A DNA stretch of 64,000 bases. Origin: Gammaproteobacteria bacterium RIFOXYD12_FULL_61_37 (GTDB taxonomy: Bacteria; Pseudomonadota; Gammaproteobacteria; Chromatiales; Chromatiaceae). Shown here in pieces: positions 15,652 to 25,903 of the stretch. Position 1 is the stretch's first letter. Every line of letters begins with the position of its first letter. A model generated the notes under the pieces. It saw only the letters and a list, made by a program, of their open reading frames with translations, had not been told where the DNA came from and did no database searches. Position numbers and translations under genes: made by a program. The stretch lies in assembly GCA_001801995.1 (NCBI GenBank), contig MGZB01000017.1:1-64000 (forward strand), given 5' to 3'.

Positions 15652-16491
15652 ATGACAAATTCATCACCCCGCCTCTTCGGCATCCACGCCCAGCCCGGCA
15701 AGCTGCTGGGCTGGGCGCTGGCCGCCCTGCCCTTTCTGCTGGCGCTGGGGCTCTATCTCTGGGCCTCGGACATCCGCCACCGGGACAATCCCAACGACAA
15801 GCTGTTGCCGGCGCCCGTGCAGATGGCCGAGGCGTTCGATCGCATGGCCTTTCAGCAAGACCGCCGCACCGGGACCTATCCCATGGCCCAGGACACGATT
15901 TCCAGCCTCAAGCGGCTGCTGACCGGCGTGACCTTGGCGGCCAGCGCCGGGCTGCTGCTGGGGCTGAATATGGGGCTGTTTCCGGGCATGAGCGCGACCC
16001 TGAGCCCCTTCGTCACCTTCCTTTCCATGATCCCGCCCCTGGCCATCCTGCCGATCCTCTTCATCAGCTTCGGGGTCGATGAGCTGGCCAAGGTGATGCT
16101 GATCTTCATCGGTCTCTTCCCGCTGATCACCCGCGACATCCAACTGGCCGTGCGCAAGCTGCCGGGGGAGCAGATCACCAAGGCCCTGACCCTGGGGGCA
16201 TCCTCCTTGGCGCTGGCCTACCGTATCGTTCTGCCGCAGATCCTGCCCCGGCTGATCGAGGCGGTGCGCCTGTCGTTGGGCGCCGCCTGGCTGTTCCTGA
16301 TCGCAGCCGAGGCCATCGCCGCCGACGACGGGCTGGGCTACCGCATCTTCCTGGTGCGCCGTTATCTGGCCATGGATGTCATCCTGCCCTACGTGCTCTG
16401 GATCACCCTGCTGGGTTACGGCATGGACCTGCTGCTGCGTTACCTGCTGCGATGGGGCTTCCCCTGGTACGCCAACAGGGAGGGGGAATAG
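15652..16491 (+). CDS. ABC transporter permease, NitT/TauT (SsuC-like) type
   Basis: A 279-residue inner-membrane permease with about six helices and the BPD-type coupling segment EQITKALTLGASSLALAYRI. Sequence such as LSMIPPLAILPILFISFGVDELAK and FLVRRYLAMDVILPYV resembles permeases of the nitrate/sulfonate/taurine group and of urea-carboxylase-associated transporters. The ATG at 15652 is used because upstream sequence is a repeat. It overlaps nothing and precedes the ATPase gene by one base, but no substrate-binding protein or substrate-metabolising enzyme is adjacent, so the substrate is unknown. Confidence 0.85.
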   Translation: MTNSSPRLFGIHAQPGKLLGWALAALPFLLALGLYLWASDIRHRDNPNDKLLPAPVQMAEAFDRMAFQQDRRTGTYPMAQDTISSLKRLLTGVTLAASAGLLLGLNMGLFPGMSATLSPFVTFLSMIPPLAILPILFISFGVDELAKVMLIFIGLFPLITRDIQLAVRKLPGEQITKALTLGASSLALAYRIVLPQILPRLIEAVRLSLGAAWLFLIAAEAIAADDGLGYRIFLVRRYLAMDVILPYVLWITLLGYGMDLLLRYLLRWGFPWYANREGE

Positions 16492-16492
16492 C

Positions 16493-17380
16493 ATGGATCT
16501 GGAGAATGGCCTGATCGTCGAGGATGTCTACAAGTCCTACGGGACCAAGGTGGTCCTGGACAATCTGGATCTGCGGGTGCGCAACGGCGAGTTCTGCACC
16601 CTGGTCGGACCCAGCGGCTGCGGCAAATCGACCCTGCTGCGGCTGATCCTGGGCGAAGAACAGCCCTCCGCCGGACGGATCAGCCTAAACGGCAAGCTGC
16701 TGGGACCGCCCAGCGTCCAACGCGGCATCGTCTTCCAGCGCTATTCGCTTTTTCCCCATCTGAGCGTCGCCGACAACGTCTCGCTCGGGTTGAGGTTGGG
16801 AAACCGCGTCTCCGCCAAGGAGGCCCGCGCCGAGGCGATGCAATACCTGGAGCGTATGCGCCTGGCGGAGCACGCTGGCAAATACCCCCACCAGCTCTCG
16901 GGCGGCATGCAGCAGCGGGTCGCCATCGCCCAATCCCTGATCATGAAGCCCGAGATCCTGCTCATGGACGAGCCCTTCGGCGCGCTGGACCCGGACACTC
17001 GCGAGGACATGCAGCTCTTTCTGCTGGAGCTGTGGGAACAGGAGCAGATGACCCTCTTCTTCGTCACCCACGACCTGGGAGAGGCCGCGTTTCTCGGCAC
17101 CCGCCTCCTGGTGCTCTCCCAGTACTACACCGACGACCGGGGCGACGGGGACGGCATCAACCGGGGCGCCAAGATCGTTGCCGACCATCAACTCCCCCGC
17201 TCCCCCTTCGGCACCGGGGAGAAATTCAGCCAAGGATTCGGCCAACTGATCGATCAGATCCGGGAGGAGGGATTCGACCCCGCCTACCGGCAACACGCGC
17301 GGGATTTCAACCTGAAGCACCCCGATGCCTTCCAGACCCTGACGGAGATGGAGTTGCGACGGGGAAGGGAATCACCGTGA
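16493..17380 (+). CDS. ABC transporter ATP-binding protein, NitT/TauT type
   Basis: A 295-residue ATPase with Walker A GPSGCGKSTLLRLI, Q-loop VFQRYSLFPHL, signature LSGGMQQRVAIAQ, Walker B LLMDEPFGALD and H-loop FVTHDLGEA. A C-terminal extension of about 70 residues (from LPRSPFGTGEKF) goes beyond the catalytic core, as in ATPases paired with urea-carboxylase-linked permeases. It sits one base after the permease stop behind a strong AGGGAGGGGG site. Confidence 0.88.
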   Translation: MDLENGLIVEDVYKSYGTKVVLDNLDLRVRNGEFCTLVGPSGCGKSTLLRLILGEEQPSAGRISLNGKLLGPPSVQRGIVFQRYSLFPHLSVADNVSLGLRLGNRVSAKEARAEAMQYLERMRLAEHAGKYPHQLSGGMQQRVAIAQSLIMKPEILLMDEPFGALDPDTREDMQLFLLELWEQEQMTLFFVTHDLGEAAFLGTRLLVLSQYYTDDRGDGDGINRGAKIVADHQLPRSPFGTGEKFSQGFGQLIDQIREEGFDPAYRQHARDFNLKHPDAFQTLTEMELRRGRESP

Positions 17381-17471
17381 ATTTGTTCCCCCTTCCAATC
17401 CTCCCCCAAAGAGGGAGGATGCCGGAAAGCGGGAGAGAACCGCCAACCCCTGATAAGGGGGGATTCAGGGC

Positions 17472-20400
17472 TCAGGGATTCGTCGGCAGCGTCCCAATCT
17501 CGTCCATCACCGACTCCAGTTCCTGTTCCACGGCCGAGAGGGGTTTAGCGACATCTTCATGGCCGGACTTGAGGCACTCTTCCAGGGTGGCGGCCAGGGT
17601 CCTGAGCCGGGTGGCGCCGATGCTGGCGGCGGTGCTTTTCAGGGTATGGGCAGCGCGGGTCGCGGCGGGACGGTCGGCCCTTTCCAGGGCGCCTCTGATA
17701 TTCGCCGTCGCGTCCTTCTGATCAACGGCGAACATCTTGAGGATGTTGAGGTAGAAGGGGAGATTCCCCTCCAGCCCATTGAGACCGGCGCCGGCGTCGA
17801 TGTGTATCAGTTGCGGCAGGGGGTCCCCCCCCGGCAGGTCCCAGGGGTCTAATCCCTCAGGGCCGGAGAGCTGGGGATTGGACACCTGGACCCATTTGGC
17901 CAGGGTGATGAACATCTCCCGCACATTCAGCGGCTTGGCGATGTGGCCGTTCATGCCGCATTCCAGTGCCTTCTGGACATCGCTCACCATGGCGTTGGCG
18001 GTCATGGCAATCACCGGCAGTTGGGCGAGGCGTTCGATCTTGCGGATCTCGCGGGTCGCGGTGTAACCATCCATGACCGGCATCTGGCAATCCATCAGGA
18101 CGCCGTCGAAGGGTTCCTCCGCCAGCATGTCCAGCGCTTCTTGGCCCTGGGTGGCCACCGCCACCGAGATACCGTTGGCGCTGAGCAATTCGATGGCCAG
18201 TTCCTGGTTGAATTCGTTGTCCTCGACCAGCAGCAGCCGCGCCCCCCGCAGGCGCTGGGTCGCTTCCCGGTAGTGCTTGTCGCGCTTGCCTTCCCGTCCG
18301 CCCTTGACCAGGCCCCGCCCCAGGGAGACGGAGATGGAGTCGAGCAGATTCGAGGCCGTCACGGGCTTGGTCAGGATGTTGTCGATGTTGAGGTGGTTCG
18401 TTCGCGCCTCGCGCAGGACGTTGTCGCGGCCGAAGGCGGTCACCATGATGACGAGGGGCGGCGAGGAGAGGCGCTGGCGGATTTGGGAGACGCAGCTCAC
18501 CCCGTCCATCTCCGGCATCTGCCAATCCATCAGCACCAGATCGAACTTGCGGCCGGCGACGGCGGCGTATTCCAGTTGCTTCAGGGCCTCGCTGCCGTTT
18601 CGGGCCGTGGCGATGTCGAATCCGCTGTCGGCGGCCATACGGCCGAGGATCTCCCTGGCGCTGGCGTTGTCGTCCACGATCAGGACCCGCAGGGAACCCA
18701 TGTCCGGTTGCGAGGGCCATTGGACCTCTTCCTCCTGCCGCCAGCCCAGCTCGATGGTGAAGTGGAAGATGCTGCCCTCGCCGGGCGTACTTTCGACCCA
18801 GATCTCCCCGCCCATCATCTGGGTGATGCTCTTGGAAATGGCCAGGCCGAGGCCGGTCCCGCCGAAGCGGCGCGTGGAGGAGGCATCGACCTGACTGAAG
18901 GAGTGGAACAGTCTCGCCTGTTGCTCCCCGGTCATGCCGATGCCGCTGTCGCTCACGGAAAAATGCAGCCTTGCCCGATCCCCCTGCGACTCCAGAAGGC
19001 GCACGGCGACGATGATCTCCCCCTTGTCGGTGAACTTGACGGCGTTGTTGCCCAGATTGATGAGGATCTGCCCCAGCCGCAGGGGGTCGCCAAGCAGGGC
19101 AGTCGGCACGTCGGCCGCCACGTCGAAGAGCAGTTCCAGCCCCTTCTCTTCCGCCCTGAGACCTACCAGGTTGGTCAGATTGTCGAAGACCTCCTCCAGC
19201 CGGAAGTTGCGGATCTCCAGATCCAGCTTGCCGGCCTCGATCTTGGAGAAATCGAGGATGTCGTTGAGGATGCCGAGCAGCGACTCGGCGGAACGGTGGA
19301 CCTTGTCGATGTAGCCGCGCTGCTTGGGCGTCAGATCGGTCCGCAGGGCCAGATAGGACAGGCCGATGATGGCGTTCATGGGGGTGCGGATTTCGTGGCT
19401 CATGTTGGCCACGAACTGGCTCTTCGAGCGATTGGCCGTCTCCGCCGCCTCGCGGGCGTCGATCAGCGCCTGTTCCGCGATCTTCTCCTGGGTGACATCG
19501 CGGATGACGGCGCTGTATTGCCTGCCGTCGTCCAGGTCGATCTCGCCGAGGGTGACCGCCACGTCGATCTCGCTCCCGTCCCGGTGGAGCAGCCGCAGAT
19601 GCCGCGCCTGTCCCTGCCTGTCGCCGCCGTTCCCGCCACGCTTGAAGAGGGACTTCAGCGATTGCTCGGCCTGACCGCGCAAAGGCTCCGGGATCAGGCT
19701 GTCCACGTCACTGCCCGCCAGCGACTGCTGCTCGTGACCGAGGATGCGCTGGATGGCGGGATTCGCAGAGACGATGGTCCCCTTGGCGTCAAGAATCAGC
19801 AGACCGTCGCCCATGGTGTTCAGGATGGCGCGCTGGCGCGATTCGCTCTCCTGGACACCGGCCAGGGCGTGGCGCAACTCGTCGTTGGAATATTGCAGCT
19901 CGCCCCGCATGGCGTGGAAGGCCATGCTGAGGCGGCCGATCTCGTCCTGGCCGAAGGGGGGCAGCTCGACCTTGAAATCGCCCTCGGCGATACGCTCCGC
20001 CGCCCGTTCCAGGCGGCGCAAAGGGAGATGCAGCAGGTGACGCTGGCTGATGAAGCCGGTGAACAGGAGTATCCCCATCAGCCAGAGAATCAGCTTGTTC
20101 AGACCCTGGAGCCCTTCCATGGCCTGGACCCTGGCCTCGGTCCAATCCACATCCACTTCCAGGCGGCCCAGCTTGGTCCCCCCGGCCATCAGGAAATGCT
20201 GGACATGCACCAGATTCTCCTGCGCGGGAAGAGTGGAAGGGGTCTTATCGAACAGGGGATAGAGACGTTTACCGGCGCCGCTGTAGAGGCTGAGGTTGTA
20301 CCACTGCCCCTGATGCTGTTCTTCGTGGTGATTCATCGCGGCGAACAGCGCAGCCAGGTCGCGCGTCTGCAAGCTGCGCACCACGTCCGATTCGCCCGCC

Positions 20401-20549
20401 CGCAGCACTTCGACGGCCCTGGCCTCGAAGGCGACCCTGGCCTTTTCGATCTGGCGCGGCTCCCAATGAAAATGGATCAGACTGACAATCAAGGCCATCG
20501 CAATCAGCGGCGGCAGAAGCAGCTTGCCTTGAATGCTTGTGAAACCCAT
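17472..20549 (-). CDS. Hybrid sensor histidine kinase (HAMP-PAS-HK-REC-REC-Hpt)
   Basis: A 1025-residue BarA-like phosphorelay kinase. Order: a membrane helix at ~8-28, a periplasmic sensor to ~150, a second helix to ~170, HAMP, a PAS domain from ~240 to 355, HisKA with [14 protein letters not shown], HATPase_c with [16 protein letters not shown] and [11 protein letters not shown], a first receiver ([16 protein letters not shown]), a second receiver ([18 protein letters not shown]), and a C-terminal Hpt with [14 protein letters not shown]. No partner regulator is adjacent, so its output is unknown. The signal is presumably periplasmic. Confidence 0.92.
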   Translation of the reverse strand: MGFTSIQGKLLLPPLIAMALIVSLIHFHWEPRQIEKARVAFEARAVEVLRAGESDVVRSLQTRDLAALFAAMNHHEEQHQGQWYNLSLYSGAGKRLYPLFDKTPSTLPAQENLVHVQHFLMAGGTKLGRLEVDVDWTEARVQAMEGLQGLNKLILWLMGILLFTGFISQRHLLHLPLRRLERAAERIAEGDFKVELPPFGQDEIGRLSMAFHAMRGELQYSNDELRHALAGVQESESRQRAILNTMGDGLLILDAKGTIVSANPAIQRILGHEQQSLAGSDVDSLIPEPLRGQAEQSLKSLFKRGGNGGDRQGQARHLRLLHRDGSEIDVAVTLGEIDLDDGRQYSAVIRDVTQEKIAEQALIDAREAAETANRSKSQFVANMSHEIRTPMNAIIGLSYLALRTDLTPKQRGYIDKVHRSAESLLGILNDILDFSKIEAGKLDLEIRNFRLEEVFDNLTNLVGLRAEEKGLELLFDVAADVPTALLGDPLRLGQILINLGNNAVKFTDKGEIIVAVRLLESQGDRARLHFSVSDSGIGMTGEQQARLFHSFSQVDASSTRRFGGTGLGLAISKSITQMMGGEIWVESTPGEGSIFHFTIELGWRQEEEVQWPSQPDMGSLRVLIVDDNASAREILGRMAADSGFDIATARNGSEALKQLEYAAVAGRKFDLVLMDWQMPEMDGVSCVSQIRQRLSSPPLVIMVTAFGRDNVLREARTNHLNIDNILTKPVTASNLLDSISVSLGRGLVKGGREGKRDKHYREATQRLRGARLLLVEDNEFNQELAIELLSANGISVAVATQGQEALDMLAEEPFDGVLMDCQMPVMDGYTATREIRKIERLAQLPVIAMTANAMVSDVQKALECGMNGHIAKPLNVREMFITLAKWVQVSNPQLSGPEGLDPWDLPGGDPLPQLIHIDAGAGLNGLEGNLPFYLNILKMFAVDQKDATANIRGALERADRPAATRAAHTLKSTAASIGATRLRTLAATLEECLKSGHEDVAKPLSAVEQELESVMDEIGTLPTNP

Positions 20550-20565
20550 GCGTCTCCCCGGGGGA

Positions 20566-20602
20566 AAAACAAAAAAGCCCGGTTCAACTGAGCGCGGGCT
20601 TT
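20566..20602 (-). terminator. Rho-independent terminator of dsbC
   Basis: On the minus strand AAAGCCCG and CGGGCTTT form a stem ending in TTTTTTG and a second T-rich run. It lies between dsbC and the hybrid kinase and should end the yajQ/dsbC transcript. Confidence 0.75.
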
Positions 20603-20625
20603 GCTGAAGTCGATTTCAGGGGCGG

Positions 20626-21375
20626 TCAGTCCGCCTTCTTTTCGCCTTGCTTCAAATATTGGGCCAGTTTATCGGCCGGCACATACCCTGGCAGCACCTC
20701 GCCACCGGGAAGCACCATCGCCGGAGTGCCCTGCACCCCGATCATCTCGCCTAGGCGCATGTGATCGGCCACGGGATTGGTGCAATCCTTGGGCTCGACC
20801 TTGCCGTCGGCCTTGGCCGTGGTCATCGCCTTGTTGCGGTCGGGGGCGCACCAGACCGAAACGGCCTTCACATAAGAAGGACTATGCATGCCCGAGCGCG
20901 GATAGAAGAGATACCGGATGCGGATGCCTTCCTTGTTGTAGCTCTCCATCTCCTTATGCAGCTTGCGGCAGTAGCCGCAGTCGATGTCGGTGAAGACAGT
21001 CACGGTGTGGGCGGCCTTCTTGTCGCCGAAGACCACCATATTTTCCTCACCCACCTTATCAACCGCGTCGGAGACAGCCTTTTGCCGGCGGGGCTCGGTG
21101 ATGTTCTTCTCGTTATCCAGATCGATGATGCTGGCCTGCAACAGGTAGCGGCCGTCATTGGTCATATAGACCACACGGGGGCCGATGACCACCTCGGACA
21201 GGCCGGGGATGGCGCTGGGGCTGACGCTGTCGGGCTTCACGCCCGGCATCATCTGCTGCAACCGCTCCAGCAGCTTGGCATCAGCCGCCGGTCCCTTGCC
21301 TTCTTCCGCCGCAAGAGAAACCGTGACGGCGCCGAACAGGGCTGCAAGGAAAAAAATGGGTCTCAGTATGTGCAT
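20626..21375 (-). CDS. dsbC: Thiol:disulfide interchange protein DsbC
   Basis: A 249-residue periplasmic disulfide isomerase: signal peptide (MHILRPIFFLAALFGAVTVSLA), an N-terminal dimerisation domain (MPGVKPDSVSPSAIPGL), and a thioredoxin-fold domain with the CGYC active site in DIDCGYCRKLHKEM and cis-Pro in GVQGTPAMVLPGG. Extra Cys residues at WCAPDR and PKDCTN match the structural disulfide of DsbC. It is 15 bp downstream of yajQ on the same strand. Confidence 0.92.
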   Translation of the reverse strand: MHILRPIFFLAALFGAVTVSLAAEEGKGPAADAKLLERLQQMMPGVKPDSVSPSAIPGLSEVVIGPRVVYMTNDGRYLLQASIIDLDNEKNITEPRRQKAVSDAVDKVGEENMVVFGDKKAAHTVTVFTDIDCGYCRKLHKEMESYNKEGIRIRYLFYPRSGMHSPSYVKAVSVWCAPDRNKAMTTAKADGKVEPKDCTNPVADHMRLGEMIGVQGTPAMVLPGGEVLPGYVPADKLAQYLKQGEKKAD

Positions 21376-21390
21376 GGAACTACCTTAAAT

Positions 21391-21873
21391 TCAGTCTCTA
21401 AAATTGGTGAATTGCAGGGGCAATCCGAAATCGGCTTGACGGAGGAAGGCGATAACCTGTTGCAGATCGTCCCGGTTCTTGCCGGTCACCCGCACCTGCT
21501 CACCCTGGATCTGGGCCTGGACCTTGATCTTGGTCGCCTTGATGTCCTTGACCATCTTTTTTGCGGTATCGGACTCGATCCCCTGGCGGACCGTCACCGT
21601 CTGTCGCGCATCGCTCAGATTGACGACAGAGTCCTTCTTGTCGAGGCAACCGATGTCCACAGACCGTTTGACCAGCTTCATTTCCAGGATATCCATCATC
21701 TGCTTCAACTGGAAATCATTTTGCGCCCGCAGGGTTACATCCGCGCCGCTCAACTCGAACTCGGCCCCGCTTCCCTTGAAGTCGAACCGCTGGCCTACCT
21801 CGCGGTTAGCCTGATCCACGGCATTGCGGACCTCTTGCAGATCCACCTCGGAAACCACATCGAACGAGGGCAT
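21391..21873 (-). CDS. yajQ: YajQ-family nucleotide-binding protein
   Basis: A 160-residue YajQ protein (DUF520), a family that includes c-di-GMP-binding effectors. The start MPSFDVVSEVDLQEVRNAVD follows GGAGAG, and the protein ends VTGKNRDDLQQVIAFLRQAD plus FGLPLQFTNFRD, both family hallmarks. Longer upstream frames run into a REP palindrome and were rejected. It is followed closely by dsbC. Confidence 0.92.
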   Translation of the reverse strand: MPSFDVVSEVDLQEVRNAVDQANREVGQRFDFKGSGAEFELSGADVTLRAQNDFQLKQMMDILEMKLVKRSVDIGCLDKKDSVVNLSDARQTVTVRQGIESDTAKKMVKDIKATKIKVQAQIQGEQVRVTGKNRDDLQQVIAFLRQADFGLPLQFTNFRD

Positions 21874-21914
21874 TTTTTCTCTCCGCTGAGATTGTCTGGT
21901 TAGGACGTTGTTGG

Positions 21915-21971
21915 GTAGGTCGGCCTTCAGGCCGACTGCGGCGCTGATAGTCGGCCTGAAGGCCGGCCTAC
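21915..21971. repeat. REP family 1 inverted pair
   Basis: GTAGGTCGGCCTTCAGGCCG faces GGCCTGAAGGCCGGCCTAC across a short spacer, upstream of yajQ and of the divergent nadK. The composite arms seen at 3639 and 12518 are absent. Confidence 0.8.
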
Positions 21972-22144
21972 CCCTTTTCATCTACCGGGGCGGTTGCCCG
22001 GCCCCATGATCGTTAAGGTAACGAAAAGGGCGCCGCCGCGCCAGAAAAAGGAGCCACGGGGCTTGCGGCCGCTGACGGTTGGCGCACCTCGCCGCGCGTG
22101 TTAACGTTCCACGCATCGACCCTATTTCTGTCCCAAAGCGGCCC

Positions 22145-23032
22145 ATGACACTTGAGTTCAACAGAATCGGCCTTATCGCCAAGCTCGATCCAGGCGTATC
22201 TGAGACCTTGGCGACCCTGGCCGCTTTCCTCTCCGGCCTGGGCTGCACCGTGGCGCTGGAGCGGGAGACGGCTTCGCTTCTGCCGGGCTCTGGGCACGAG
22301 ATCTACGAGGCCCCTGCCCTGGCTGCCTCGGCCGATCTGTTGATTACGGTCGGGGGTGACGGTACGCTGCTGGGCGCCGCCCGTTTGCTGGCCGACCGGG
22401 ATATCCCGCTGCTGGGCGTCAACCTGGGCCGCCTGGGCTTTCTCACCGACATCTCCCCCACCGGCATGACCGAACGGCTGGCGGCCATTCTTCAGGGGGA
22501 GTTCGACGAGGAGCGGCGTTTCCTGCTGCGCACGGAGATCCTGCACGAGGGCCGCGTCACCACCAGCCAGCTCGCCTTCAACGACGCCGTGATCCACAAG
22601 TGGAACACGGCCCGGCTGATCGAGTTCGAGACCTACGTCAACGGCCGCCTGGTCGAGTTCCAGCGTTCCGACGGGCTGATTATCTCCACCCCCACCGGCT
22701 CCACCGCCTATGCCCTTTCCGGCGGCGGTCCGCTGATGGAGCCCAGCCTGGACGCTATCCTGATGGTGCCCATCTGTCCCCATACGTTAAGCAACCGGCC
22801 CATCGTGGTGGGCGGCGGCAGCCTGATCGAGCTCATCGTCTGCGGCTCGACCGATCCGCAAAATGTCCGCGTCAGTTGCGACGGCCAGCCCGGCCAGGCC
22901 ATCGAACGGGGCGATGTGGTGCGCATCAGCCGCCATCCCCGCGACATCCGCCTGATCCACCCCAAGGGCCACGACCACTTCAATATCATGCGCACCAAGC
23001 TGGGCTGGAGCGAGCACCCAACCCCATCCTGA
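22145..23032 (+). CDS. nadK: NAD kinase
   Basis: A 295-residue ATP-NAD kinase that makes NADP. Visible are the GGDGTLLGAAR catalytic loop, LGVNLGRLGFLTDI, the NDAVIH segment, DGLIISTPTGSTAYALSGGG and the C-terminal DGQPG. The ATG at 22145 gives the family length. recN starts 2 bases after its stop. Confidence 0.93.
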   Translation: MTLEFNRIGLIAKLDPGVSETLATLAAFLSGLGCTVALERETASLLPGSGHEIYEAPALAASADLLITVGGDGTLLGAARLLADRDIPLLGVNLGRLGFLTDISPTGMTERLAAILQGEFDEERRFLLRTEILHEGRVTTSQLAFNDAVIHKWNTARLIEFETYVNGRLVEFQRSDGLIISTPTGSTAYALSGGGPLMEPSLDAILMVPICPHTLSNRPIVVGGGSLIELIVCGSTDPQNVRVSCDGQPGQAIERGDVVRISRHPRDIRLIHPKGHDHFNIMRTKLGWSEHPTPS

Positions 23033-23034
23033 TT

Positions 23035-24714
23035 ATGCTGACATCCATTCACATCACCAATCTGGTCATAGTGACCGAACTGGAGCTGGACTTCCGCGCC
23101 GGCATGACGGCCCTCACCGGCGAGACCGGCGCGGGCAAGTCGATTCTGATCGAGGCCCTGGGGCTGGCCCTGGGGGACAAGGGCGACCCGGCCATGATCC
23201 GCGCCGGCGAGGAGCGGGCCGAGATCACCGCCACCTTCGACCTGGGCGACTGCCCCGAGGCCCTGGCCTGGATGGAGCGCAACGACCTGGCCGTGGCGGA
23301 CAACGAGTGCATCCTGCGCCGGGTGCTGACCCGCGACAAACGGACGCGGGCCTACATCAACGGCGTCACCGCCCCCACGCCCCTGCTCCAGGAGCTGGGC
23401 GAGCTGCTGCTGGACATCCACGGCCAGCATGCCCACCAATCCCTGCTGAAACTCAGCCATCAGCGCGACCTGCTCGACGACTTCGCCGGGCTGGGCGGCG
23501 AGCGGCGCGAGATCCTAGAGATCCATCGCCAATGGCGCCAGGCGGACGAGGAATTCGAGCGCCTGCGCCAGGCATCGGAGGAACGGAGCGCCCGCATCGA
23601 CCTGCTGCGCTTCCAGACCGGCGAGCTGGAGCAGTTGAACCTCAAGCCCGGCGAGCTGGCCACCCTCGACGAGGAGCACGGCCGACTCAGCCATGCCGGC
23701 CGGTTGCAGGAGGGTTGCAGCCGGCTGTTGCAACAATTCAGCGAGAGCGACTACCCCTTGCGCGGCCAGCTCTCCCAGGCCCTGCATGAGATTCACGAAC
23801 TGACCCGGCTGGACAAGGGGCTGGAGGATGTCTCCCAGGCCATCGACGGCGCCTTGATCCAGATCGACGACGCCATCTCCGGCCTGGGGCGTTACCTCGA
23901 CAACCTGGAGCTAGACCCGGCCCGGCTCCAGATGCTGGAGCAGCGGTTGTCGGACATCCACGACATCGCCCGCAAGCACCGGCTCCACCCGGAAGAGCTG
24001 CCGGACCACTTTTCCGCCCTCCAGCAAGAACTGGACGGACTGGAACACGCCGATCAGACCCTGGACGGCCTGCTACAACAGAGCGAGGCCCTCAAGCAGC
24101 GCTACCTGGAACTGGCCGCCCGCCTGCGCGAGGCCCGCTACGGGGCGGCCGGCCGCCTGACTCAGGAAGTCACCGCCTTCATGCAGGAAATGAACATGAC
24201 CGGCGGACGGTTCCAAATCGGTTTCGAAAAACTGGAACTGGATCAGGCAAGCCCCGCCGGGCTCGACAAGGTGGGCTTCCTGGTCAGCGCCAACCCCGGC
24301 CAGCCCTTGCAGCCCCTGGCCAAGACCGCCTCCGGCGGCGAACTCTCGCGCATCAGCCTGGCCATCCAGGTGGCGACGGCCGATTGCACCCGCGTACCCA
24401 CCCTCATCTTCGACGAGGTGGATGTGGGCATCGGCGGCGGCGTGGCGGAGATCGTCGGCCGGCTGCTGCGGCAGTTGGGCAAGAACCGGCAGGTCATGTG
24501 CGTCACCCACCTGGCCCAGGTGGCCGCCCAGGCCCATCACCACTGCCAAGTACGAAAAAGGACCGACGGCGAGACCACGGTGACGGAGATCCAGCCCTTG
24601 GATACTCACCAACGAATCGACGAAGTGGCCCGCATGCTCGGCGGCGTGGACATCACCCAGCAGACCCGCGCCCACGCCAAGGAGATGATCGGGCGGGCGC
24701 AAAGCGGCGCCTGA
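23035..24714 (+). CDS. recN: DNA repair protein RecN
   Basis: A 559-residue SMC-like ATPase of double-strand-break repair. Walker A GETGAGKSILIEAL is at ~29-42, a long Glu/Leu/Gln-rich coiled coil fills ~150-390, and the C-terminal head has the signature TASGGELSRISLAI and Walker B PTLIFDEVDVGIGGG. The ATG at 23035 begins MLTSIHITNLVIV, the family start. It is co-directional with nadK (2-bp gap), the common nadK-recN pair. Confidence 0.93.
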   Translation: MLTSIHITNLVIVTELELDFRAGMTALTGETGAGKSILIEALGLALGDKGDPAMIRAGEERAEITATFDLGDCPEALAWMERNDLAVADNECILRRVLTRDKRTRAYINGVTAPTPLLQELGELLLDIHGQHAHQSLLKLSHQRDLLDDFAGLGGERREILEIHRQWRQADEEFERLRQASEERSARIDLLRFQTGELEQLNLKPGELATLDEEHGRLSHAGRLQEGCSRLLQQFSESDYPLRGQLSQALHEIHELTRLDKGLEDVSQAIDGALIQIDDAISGLGRYLDNLELDPARLQMLEQRLSDIHDIARKHRLHPEELPDHFSALQQELDGLEHADQTLDGLLQQSEALKQRYLELAARLREARYGAAGRLTQEVTAFMQEMNMTGGRFQIGFEKLELDQASPAGLDKVGFLVSANPGQPLQPLAKTASGGELSRISLAIQVATADCTRVPTLIFDEVDVGIGGGVAEIVGRLLRQLGKNRQVMCVTHLAQVAAQAHHHCQVRKRTDGETTVTEIQPLDTHQRIDEVARMLGGVDITQQTRAHAKEMIGRAQSGA

Positions 24715-24735
24715 ACAACCAGGTGAATTCAGGGT

Positions 24736-25161
24736 CTAACGGTTTCGATTGGGGCAGTTGCCCCGCGAACAGTGGGCGTAGAGGATCAAGGCGTGTTTCT
24801 CCAAGGCGAAGCCCTTTTCCTTGACGATGGTGCGCTGGCGCTTCTCGATGACCTCGTCGATGAACTCTTCCACATGGCCGCAGTCAAGACATACGATATG
24901 GTCGTGGTGTCCGCCCCGGTCCAGCTCGAACACCGACTGTCCGCCCTCGAAGTTATGGCGTTTGACGAGACCGGCGCTCTCGAACTGGGTCAGGACTCGG
25001 TAAACCGTGGCCAGACCGACATCCGATTCGCACCCGATGAGCAGTTTGTAGACATCTTCAGCGGACAGGTGACGATCGGTATGTTCCCGCAACAGTTCAA
25101 GGATCTTGATGCGCGGCAGGGTCACCTTCAAGCCCGCTTTACGGATTTCCAGATCGTCCAC
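24736..25161 (-). CDS. fur: Ferric uptake regulator Fur
   Basis: A 141-residue Fur repressor. The winged helix includes LPRIKILELLRE and SDVGLATVYRVLTQFESAGL; metal sites include GGHHDHIVCLDCGHVEEF; a structural CxxC pairs with the late CSRGNC. It would use Fe(II) to repress iron uptake genes, and Fur-box-like sites are visible before hemP, the LbtU-type porin and ftrA in this window. Divergent from bamE, convergent with recN. Confidence 0.93.
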   Translation of the reverse strand: MDDLEIRKAGLKVTLPRIKILELLREHTDRHLSAEDVYKLLIGCESDVGLATVYRVLTQFESAGLVKRHNFEGGQSVFELDRGGHHDHIVCLDCGHVEEFIDEVIEKRQRTIVKEKGFALEKHALILYAHCSRGNCPNRNR

Positions 25162-25253
25162 GATTGACTCCGAAGTCGCTACGCCGGGATTACGCTTGAG
25201 ACCACCGGCGGATTAAGATCATGTTAATATACGCGAAAATTTGAGGCTGTTAA

Positions 25254-25865
25254 ATGCGAATTCTTCTCGTTTGTACACTGGCAATCAGCGCCCACGGCCT
25301 CTCCGGCTGTATCAGCAACAGTGACATGAGCGATCCTATCACGGACACCATGGCGCAAACCCCCTTCATGTACAAGGCCGATGTCCAGCAAGGAAATGTC
25401 ATTACGCAGGAACAGGTCAATAAGCTCGAACCGGGCATGAACAAGACCCAGGTGCGTTACATCATGGGTACGCCCATGCTGGTCGATACCTTCCATCAGG
25501 ACCGCTGGGATTATATCTACACCTTCAAGAAAGGCGGCCGCGTGCAGGAAAAGAAGCGCGTTTCCCTCCTGTTCAAGGATGATCTTCTGGTCAACGTGGA
25601 GGGTGATCTGCGCCCCGAGCCGGGCGCCGAAACCATCGAGAAGGAAACCATCGTCACGGTGCCGGACAACAAGGAACGCACCGGTATCTTGAGCGGCGCG
25701 CTCCAGGCGGTCGGTCTGCAAGACGACGGAATGCCCAAGCGGAAAAAGGACGCGCCTGCAAAGGAAACCACCGAAAAGGACGCGGCGAAACAGGAGAAGG
25801 AGCTCCCTGATGATGCCGCCCCGGAGAAGACTGCAAGCGGTGCCAAACAGACTCCGGCCGAATAG
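25254..25865 (+). CDS. bamE: Outer membrane assembly lipoprotein BamE
   Basis: A 203-residue SmpA/OmlA-family lipoprotein of the BAM complex. The lipobox LSGC ends the signal peptide at Cys19. The BamE core reads QGNVITQEQVNKLEPGMNKT, VRYIMGTPMLVDTFHQDRWD and YIYTFKKGG. A hydrophilic Lys/Glu/Ala-rich tail of about 80 residues follows the core, longer than in E. coli BamE. Divergent from fur, the usual gene order in gammaproteobacteria. Confidence 0.9.
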   Translation: MRILLVCTLAISAHGLSGCISNSDMSDPITDTMAQTPFMYKADVQQGNVITQEQVNKLEPGMNKTQVRYIMGTPMLVDTFHQDRWDYIYTFKKGGRVQEKKRVSLLFKDDLLVNVEGDLRPEPGAETIEKETIVTVPDNKERTGILSGALQAVGLQDDGMPKRKKDAPAKETTEKDAAKQEKELPDDAAPEKTASGAKQTPAE

Positions 25866-25903
25866 CTGTAAAAAAGGCTGCCGTGAAGACTGAGGCTGGC
25901 GGA

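Noticed and set aside
17943-20591. 882-codon plus-strand open frame opposite the hybrid kinase
   Set aside because: An antisense shadow: the minus strand encodes all kinase, receiver and Hpt motifs, and the plus frame is low-complexity Gln/Val/Gly/His-rich with no domain.
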